Source: Achatina immaculata
Lineage: Eukaryota; Mollusca; Gastropoda; Stylommatophora; Achatinidae
DNA: 64,000 nucleotides
Assembly: GCA_009760885.1 (NCBI GenBank)
Contig: CM019697.1
Location: 26,882,710 to 26,946,709 of the forward strand
Reading direction: 5' to 3'
Numbering within the stretch: position 1 is the stretch's first letter; each line of letters starts with the position of its first letter. A model generated the notes under the pieces. It was not told the DNA's origin, ran no database searches, and saw only the letters and a program-made list of their open reading frames with translations. A program made the position numbers and the translations under genes. Of the stretch, positions 57,963-64,000 are shown piece by piece.

Positions 57963-58222
57963 AGGGTCTTACATCTCACATCCTTCCTGTGCCATTAAAT
58001 GTCACAAAGGTCTCCCATTGTAGTCCGCCAAGTTCTTCTACTTTCAGTGAGTTTTTCAACTTTGTCAAGGGATCTTATTGGTTGACCTCTTTTTGTGTGG
58101 CCTGTTGCGTCCCATTTGATAGTTTGTTTTGGGATTCTCTGATTGTTTCTTCTCATCACATGTCCATATATGTCCAGCTTCTTTTTTTTTTTGATCACTG
58201 CTCAGACTGGTTGTTGTAGTGT
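57963..58222 (-). mobile_element. LINE-B 3' end in duplication copy 1
   Basis: Minus strand: DIYGHVMRRNNQRIPKQTIK, WDATGHTKRGQP, SLDKVEKLTESRRTWRTT, the LINE-B C-terminus. It lacks about 20 residues between GQP and SLDK relative to the 21.5-kb copy. Also present in copy 2, so it predates the duplication. Confidence 0.85.
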
Positions 58223-58353
58223 AATAGGGGCACATGCTAAATAAAAAATCATTATTAAATAAAAATGATGATAAAATGCTAGCAAATAAGGAAGTTTTTT
58301 TCTTGAAATGACCCAGACATGACAGATATATTTGTCTGAAATATCTGTCACAA

Positions 58354-58524
58354 AATAGAAGGAAGAAGATCAAGAGGAAGACCAAGAGAAATGATACTGG
58401 ACAGTCTGACGGGATGGTGTGAGAGGAGATCACCAAATGAGCTGATGGCCTGCATGAAGGATCGTGTACTCTGGAGAAGCATAATAGCCAACGCCAGTCG
58501 GCACGGCACATGATGATGATGATG
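58354..58524 (+). mobile_element. LINE-E 3' fragment, only in duplication copy 1
   Basis: ATCTGTCACAA lies at 58343-58353 and 58525-58535; copy 2 has a single uninterrupted ATCTGTCACAA at about 60473. The 171-bp insert reads RRSRGRPREMILDSLTGWCE and RVLWRSIIANASRHGT, a stop, then (ATG)n. This is the usual C-terminus and tail of RTE-type LINEs. It inserted after the segmental duplication. Confidence 0.9.
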
Positions 58525-58892
58525 ATCTGTCACAACACAATGTGAATATCAAGATACATAACATTAAACATAACGTGATTGGTGCTCTCTAATTTTAAAG
58601 TTACACAATACTTATGTTTTTTATGTTGCTGCATATGTGCTTATACATGCCTGTGCATACTAGGAGCAGAATGCCAATAACTGCATTATTCCTTTTCATA
58701 TGTAATGAAATACAAAAACATTTTAGCTATAATAATTTGAAAAATAAATGCAGGTTGAACATGCATAATATGAAAATTTGAAATCTGAAGTGCTCCAAAA
58801 TCCTAAACTTTTAGAGCAGTGACATGATGGCTCTACAGCTGACTTCATGTGACGGGTCAGAGACAAAACAAGAGCACATTTTATTAAGTGCA

Positions 58893-58961
58893 TCATCATC
58901 ATCATCATCATCATCATGTGCCGTGCTGACTGGCGTTGGCTATTATGCTTCTCCAGAGTAC
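58893..58961 (-). mobile_element. LINE-E 3' end, older, in duplication copy 1
   Basis: About 69 bp: (CAT)n, then the minus-strand end of LINE-E (ATGTGCCGTGCTGACTGGCG), flanked by TAAGTGCA at 58885-58892 and 58962-58969. The same insertion with the same flanks is in copy 2, so it predates the duplication. Confidence 0.85.
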
Positions 58962-59175
58962 TAAGTGCACAACACTTTATTCTGTGTCCCTAAGGAAAGA
59001 ACCCCCCCCCCCCCATCTGCAACTATGTTTAGTGATGATGATGATTAATACGGTGGTGACTTCAAGGATTCTGTACGTCAAGTGAGAATAAAAAAAAAAT
59101 GATGTGTGACAATTTTGACGACCTTGCATATAAAAAAATATACTTTCCATCAGTATGCAGCAAGAAGGATAATAG

Positions 59176-61120
59176 CAAAGAACTAAAACTTGGTCTAGAA
59201 AAAATGTAACAGAAATTAAGCTTTTTCTTTTCTACATATTTATCTGTTCTTTGTTCATTTGACTGCTTCAGACTGAAACATATATAATTTTTTTAAGAGG
59301 ATTGACTGAATTCTGTGTGAAGATTTAAATGTGCTGACAGTTGTTTTTCTTTTTACAAAGTTTTCTGGTCTTATCCATCTTGTAGACAGATTTATTTACT
59401 TTCAGAGATACTTGTATGTTTATTATTTCAAGTGTAGCTAGAGTATGAATAAATCCTATCATGACAGCATAGATTATGAATAAATCCTATCATGACAGCA
59501 TAGATTATGAATTAATCCTATCATGGCAGCATAGATTATGAATTAATCCTATCATGACAGCATAGATTATGAATTAATCCTATCATGACAGCATAGATTA
59601 TGAATTAATCCTATCATGACAGCATAGATTATGAATTAATCCTATCATGACAGCAGCTTTCAGACTTAATTTCTGTGATTTTCATCTGTAATGGGATCTC
59701 CATCCTGTTCTGTTAGAGAAAACTGGACTTTTGATCTCACTATCCAAGATATTAAAAAAAAAGAAAAAAAAAAAGGACTTGTGAAAAAATCTAAAAACAT
59801 CTGGTGAACAAGAACACACAAAACAGTTCAGAAAGCAGACAATGAACCACCACACAAATCCAAATTTTAAATCATGAAAACACGTACCAAAGTCTCTCAG
59901 CGTATATGGGAGCTGCTCCAGGTATTCTATGAAATGCCTATGTTCTGGAGGCATAAAGTCCCGCATTTTAATGAGAAATTCCCTCTTGTCTGGTAGACAG
60001 GATAACTTTATTACTAATTTATTTATAATTACAATAACTGCAACTGTTAACTTGTAACTGACTAAAATTTAACAGTCATAAAACAGTGAAGAAGGGTCTT
60101 ACATCTCACATCCTTCCTGTGCCATTAAATGTCACAAAGGTCTCCCATTGTAGTCCGCCAAGTTCTTCTACTTTCAGTGAGTTTTTCAACTTTGTCAAGG
60201 GATCTTATTGGTTGACCTCTTTTTGTGTGGCCTGTTGCGTCCCATTTGATAGTTTGTTTTGGGATTCTCTGATTGTTTCTTCTCATCACATGTCCATATA
60301 TGTCCAGCTTCTTTTTTTTTTTGATCACTGCTCAGACTGGTTGTTGTAGTGTAATAGGGGCACATGCTAAATAAAAATCATTATTAAATAAAAATGATGA
60401 TAAAATGCTAGCAAATAAGGAAGTTTTTTTCTTGAAATGACCCAGACATGACAGATATATTTGTCTGAAATATCTGTCACAACACAATGTGAATATCAAG
60501 ATACATAACATTAAACATAACGTGATTGGTGCTCTCTAATTTTAAAGTTACACAATACTTATGTTTTTTATGTTGCTGCATATGTGCTTATACATGCCTG
60601 TGCATACTAGGAGCAGAATGCCAATAACTGCATTATTCCTTTTCATATGTAATGAAATACAAAAACATTTTAGCTATAATAATTTGAAAAATAAATGCAG
60701 GTTGAACATGCATAATATGAAAATTTGAAATCTGAAGTGCTCCAAAATCCTAAACTTTTAGAGCAGTGACATGATGGCTCTACAGCTGACTTCATGTGAC
60801 GGGTCAGAGACAAAACAAGAGCACATTTTATTAAGTGCATCATCATCATCATCATCATCATCATGTGCCGTGCTGACTGGCGTTGGCTATTATGCTTCTC
60901 CAGAGTACTAAGTGCACAACACTTTATTCTGTGTCCCTAAGGAAAGAACCCCCCCCCCCATCTGCAACTATGTTTAGTGATGATGATGATTAATACGGTG
61001 GTGACTTCAAGGATTCTGTACGTCAAGTGAGAATAAAAAAAAAATGATGTGTGACAATTTTGACGACCTTGCATATAAAAAAATATACTTTCCATCAGTA
61101 TGCAGCAAGAAGGATAATAG
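59176..61120. repeat. tandem segmental duplication, copy 2, includes IDO exon b2
   Basis: Same unit as 56859-59175 but 372 bp shorter, because its 31-bp array has about 6 fewer units and it lacks the younger LINE-E. It holds exon b2, a LINE-B 3' end at about 60093-60352 and the older LINE-E at about 60840-60908. Confidence 0.93.
59888..59989 (-). CDS. IDO exon b2 (MRDFMPPEHR exon)
   Basis: Minus strand: acceptor CCTGTCTACCAG (to 59990), 102 nt, donor TTTG|GTACGTG (59887). It reads KREFLIKMRDFMPPEHRHFI, EYLEQLPYTLRDF, aligning with [20 protein letters not shown] and ESNPSVREF of human IDO1, a highly characteristic family segment that packs against the haem pocket. It joins exon a through a split GAC (phase 1) and exon c through GTG. 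Symmetric phase makes it freely duplicable. Confidence 0.9.
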
Positions 61121-61300
61121 AAGTTTTTAAAAGTTCTCATTCATTGGCTGATGGTGGAACAGTCAAAAAGGTTCTAAATCAAGGTGACAATGTGGATAAC
61201 GTTCTTACACCCACTGCAGAAAAAATGCCTATAGATGACATGGTGAAACTGTGTGACAGGCTTATTGAAGGAACACAGCAGTGTGTGACATGGTGAAACT
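61121..61300 (+). pseudogene. pogo/Tigger-like transposase C-terminal fragment
   Basis: The frame reads VFKSSHSLADGGTVKKVLNQ, GDNVDNVLTP, MPIDDMVKLCDRLIEGTQQC. This resembles the C-terminal end of pogo/Tigger transposases as I know them; I see no catalytic motif. It lies just right of the segmental duplication and grades into the 50-bp array. Confidence 0.45.
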
Positions 61301-61785
61301 GTGTGACAGAGTTATTGAAGGACCAGAGCAGTGTGTGACATGGTGAAACTGTGTGACAGAGTTATTGAAGGACCAGAGCAGTGTGTGACATGGTGAAACT
61401 GTGTGACAGAGTTATTGAAGGAACAAAGCAGTATGTGACATGGTGAAACTGTGTGATGGGCTTATTGAAGGAACAAAGCAGTGTGTGACATGGTGAAACT
61501 GTGTGACAGAGTTATTGAAGGACCAGAGCAGTGTGTGACATGGTGAAACTGTGTGATGGGCTTACTGAAGGAACACAGCAGTGTGTGACATGGTGAAACT
61601 GTGTGACAGAGTTATTGAAGGACCAGAGCAGTGTGTGACATGGTGAAACTGTGTGACAGAGTTATTGAAGGACCAGAGCAGTGTGTGACATGGTGAAACT
61701 GTGTGACAGAGTTACTGAAGGACCAGAGCAGTGTGTGACATGGTGAAACTGTGTGATGGGCTTACTGAAGGACCAGAGCAGTATG
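61225..61785. repeat. 50-bp minisatellite, about 11 copies
   Basis: Unit CAGTGTGTGACATGGTGAAA plus CTGTGTGACAGAGTTATTGA and AGGACCAGAG. The first unit is the transposase-like segment DDMVKLCDRLIEGTQQC, so the array was amplified from coding sequence of the transposon fragment. Confidence 0.92.
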
Positions 61786-62029
61786 CACTCATAACAAAAC
61801 ATCATGTTAGCTTATAAAATAAAAAAAAAGTATGAAATCTAAAACACTCCTGTTTTCAAACACTTCAGATAAAGGTTACTCAACCCATAATATACTTGTG
61901 TTATATTTCACAGTATAACAAACAGATAACATTTGTTTATAATGCATCCAATACTGCAGCTCCCCACAGCATTCAAAAGCACAAGTGAAAGATAAAACAT
62001 CGAGTAATCAAAACAAACCAAAATCAGAC
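61786..62029. other. IDO intron, nothing recognised
   Basis: AT-rich sequence between the 50-bp array and exon a; no repeat, RNA or coding signal seen. Confidence 0.5.
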
Positions 62030-62105
62030 CTTGTGTATGTTCTATGCCCAGAAGGGAATCCAGAACTTGTAAAGTTGTACTCTGAGCAGCACTCCCACCT
62101 GTAAG
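62030..62105 (-). CDS. IDO exon a (GGSAAQS exon)
   Basis: Minus strand: acceptor ATGTCATTTTCAG (to 62106), 76 nt, donor CAAG|GTCTGA at 62029. It reads LTGGSAAQSTTLQVLDSLLG, IEHTQ, matching [21 protein letters not shown] of human IDO1, the conserved Gly-Ser/Ala loop and following helix over the haem. A second AG seven bases downstream would start it at 62098 and also keep the frame if the upstream phase allowed. Exons encoding the N-terminal half lie beyond the right edge. The IDO family includes IDO-derived myoglobins of some gastropods, so dioxygenase activity is inferred, not shown. Confidence 0.88.
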
Positions 62106-62700
62106 CTGAAAATGACATAAAATGACCTGATTAAACTGGACCTTTGAGAGTTATAAGAGTTATTGTTGTTGTAGTGACTAGTGAAAGAAAATGTTAGAAT
62201 TAAAGTGAATCTTTGGCTACCACAGAATGAGACTGCCTGCTCACTGATTTCACAGGTCAAGGACAGTTTAAGGCAAAATATCTGTGTTGTTTAACGCAGG
62301 CATGTCAAACTGAGGGTCCCCCAAGGGCCATATGGGTCACATTTGTTGTCATGAGGGCCACACACGACAACTAATTGAAGGCATTTAATAAAAATTATTG
62401 CAGAATATTTTTATTACTTAAACTTAGAAACATACAATGTGCATCCAAATATAGTAGTATTCAAGTAGTATACAAGTATTGTATGAAACATACAATGTGC
62501 ATACAAATGGTTTAGCGGCTAGCCACATGCATGAATGCAAAGCAGTGAAATAGTTTAACAAAAGAAAAAAAAAATTTTAAACGGCAACATAGACTTGTAT
62601 GCAACAGCAACAAATACATTGTACAAAAATTACAACAGTTCAAAATGAACATTTATCTACAACCATTTTTAGTGTTTTGTCCTGAGACTTGACACCTTTT

Positions 62701-63117
62701 TTAATGAGAATTTTTGCTATGTCTGGCTGAAATATCTGGGCAGTTCCGATTTTGATCAGAGATGACAAGTGTCAGCTTTGTTCTCTGAGAAGTTTTTGTT
62801 GATTTCATGAAGGAAAATAACTGTTCACACACATAGGTAGAACTGAACATTGCCATAATCCTTGTGGCAAACTTTCTGAAGTTTTTAAACTTTTCAGGAA
62901 GGTATGAAAAGAAACCAGGTATCCCCACTTCAGGATACTTTGCTCTGGGTGGAGAATCTGACTGCATTTCTAATAGTTCCATTTGCAGGCTTTCTTCTGC
63001 CTTGACAACATCAAAGGCGAATGGTGCTGAGAATAATACAAAGTGGTGTTCAAAAAATAAGAAACCTTGAAATCTTTCCTGAAATTCTATTGAAAATTGC
63101 AGGTGACTGCCATACAC
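62701..63117 (-). pseudogene. hAT transposase C-terminus, partial duplicate
   Basis: The 752-bp repeat copy of the 3' part of the transposase. From about 63110 it encodes HLQFSIEFQERFQGFLFFEH through the hATC dimerisation region (below). It starts mid-gene at the duplication joint, so it has no proper N-terminus and cannot be expressed as a transposase on its own. Confidence 0.82.
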
Positions 63118-63452
63118 GACAACTAATTGAAGGCATTTAATAAAAATTATTGCAGAATATTTTTATTACTTAAACTTAGAAACATACAATGTGCATCCAA
63201 ATATAGTAGTATTCAAGTAGTATACAAGTATTGTATGAAACATACAATGTGCATACAAATGGTTTAGCGGCTAGCCACATGCATGAATGCAAAGCAGTGA
63301 AATAGTTTAACAAAAGAAAAAAAAAATTTTAAACGGCAACATAGACTTGTATGCAACAGCAACAAATACATTGTACAAAAATTACAACAGTTCAAAATGA
63401 ACATTTATCTACAACCATTTTTAGTGTTTTGTCCTGAGACTTGACACCTTTT

Positions 63453-63953
63453 TTAATGAGAATTTTTGCTATGTCTGGCTGAAATATCTGGGCAGTTCCG
63501 ATTTTGATCAGAGATGACAAGTGTCAGCTTTGTTCTCTGAGAAGTTTTTGTTGATTTCATGAAGGAAAATAACTGTTCACACACATAGGTAGAACTGAAC
63601 ATTGCCATAATCCTTGTGGCAAACTTTCTGAAGTTTTTAAACTTTTCAGGAAGGTATGAAAAGAAACCAGGTATCCCCACTTCAGGATACTTTGCTCTGG
63701 GTGGAGAATCTGACTGCATTTCTAATAGTTCCATTTGCAGGCTTTCTTCTGCCTTGACAACATCAAAGGCGAATGGTGCTGAGAATAATACAAAGTGGTG
63801 TTCAAAAAATAAGAAACCTTGAAATCTTTCCTGAAATTCTATTGAAAATTGCAGGTGACTGCCATACTTAGCAAAGCTAAGTACAGACTCAGAATTGGCA
63901 GTGTTTTTCAGCTCCTTGCACTTAGGAAAATGAACTAAACTTTTATTTGACAA
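63453..63953 (-). pseudogene. hAT transposase C-terminus, original copy
   Basis: It reads FQERFQGFLFFEHHFVLFSA, PFAFDVVKAEESLQMELLEM, KYPEVGIPGFFSYLPEKFKN, FRKFATRIMAMFSSTYVCEQ, LFSFMKSTKTSQRTKLT. The last two blocks are the hATC dimerisation domain (STYxCEQxFSxMK). It resembles transposases related to the GTF2IRD2/ZBED5 group of domesticated hAT genes. After KLT one base is missing: the next frame gives LSSLIKIGTAQIFQPDIAKI, the expected end. The same frameshift is in both duplicates, so it predates the duplication. Upstream parts continue past 63953 in other frames. Confidence 0.85.
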
Positions 63954-64000
63954 CTGTGACTTCCATAAGCTTAGTTTTGTAATGAAGCACTTGATGTCAT

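Larger units (their letters stand above)
56859..59175. repeat. tandem segmental duplication, copy 1, includes IDO exon b1
   Basis: Starts CAAAGAACTAAAACTTGGTC and ends GCAAGAAGGATAATAG, directly followed by copy 2 (59176-61120). It contains a 31-bp array (57120-57523), exon b1, a LINE-B 3' end, a LINE-E insert unique to this copy, an older LINE-E insert and a poly-C run. Outside the array and that insert the two copies are almost identical. Confidence 0.93.
62297..64000 (-). mobile_element. hAT-family transposon, 3' end, running off the window
   Basis: The terminus CAGGCATGTCAAACTGAGGG at 62297-62316 resembles hAT ends of the CAGGGGTGTCAAACT type. The adjacent 8 bp (GTTTAACG, 62289-62296) would be the target duplication, but the other end is outside the window. 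Inside is the C-terminal part of a transposase on the minus strand, with a 752-bp tandem duplication: 62362-63113 and 63114-63865. It lies upstream of IDO exon a, thus probably in an intron. Confidence 0.85.

Overview
The window is animal nuclear DNA. It has spliced exons, a tRNA-derived SINE, several non-LTR retrotransposon (LINE) families, mariner, hAT and pogo-like DNA transposons, and very dense minisatellites. The mix suggests a mollusc or another lophotrochozoan, but that is inference and nothing here fixes the species. By my tally about two fifths of the 64 kb is tandem repeat: roughly 50 separate arrays with units of 11-76 bp. Nearly every long open frame is an array read through, or a dead transposase or reverse transcriptase.

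The only host gene I can name is on the minus strand at the right. It is the C-terminal half of an indoleamine 2,3-dioxygenase (IDO). Exons lie at 62105-62030, 59989-59888 with a duplicate at 57859-57758, 55583-55487, a possible 7-nt microexon at 55422-55416, 54997-54961, 46316-46209 and 45055-44871. Splice phases agree along the whole chain. The final exon adds a hydrophobic segment after the normal IDO end, so the protein looks tail-anchored. One exon lies in a 2-kb tandem duplication and is phase-symmetric, so both copies could be spliced in without a frameshift. A second candidate terminal exon of an unknown minus-strand gene is at 11148-11005.

Layout. 1-13170: minisatellites, a SINE whose tail matches LINE-A (1316-1850), and an internally deleted mariner (2426-3347) inserted at TA in an AT-rich array. 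13170-14037: LINE-A, minus. 14130-19198: a 5-kb array of 19-bp units. 19262-21905: a 24-bp array, then a second mariner split by a LINE-B insertion. 22755-26905: a GC-rich interspersed element and two LINE-A copies, one with an internal inversion. 27048-30525: an inverted repeat and arrays. 30530-40780: a CR1-like LINE (ORF1 with SGNH esterase, ORF2 with endonuclease and RT) interrupted by LINE-D, whose RT is followed by a CCHC knuckle and a restriction-like endonuclease. 40955-44870: arrays and a foldback element with perfect 95-bp arms. 44871-62105: the IDO gene, whose introns hold a 4-kb 31-bp satellite, a 1.48-kb retroposed element, LINE-B, LINE-E and the exon duplication. 62297-64000: the end of an hAT element with a 752-bp internal tandem duplication.

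Family labels used here: LINE-A (RT C-terminus with GRPRRRWLQD, TGAN tail), LINE-B (FADDITLIS, RRNDQRIPKQ), the CR1-like LINE, LINE-D (REL endonuclease type) and LINE-E (RSRGRPRE, ATG tail). The nesting gives a relative history: arrays came first, transposons landed in them, and further tandem expansion then occurred inside the transposons and beside exons.
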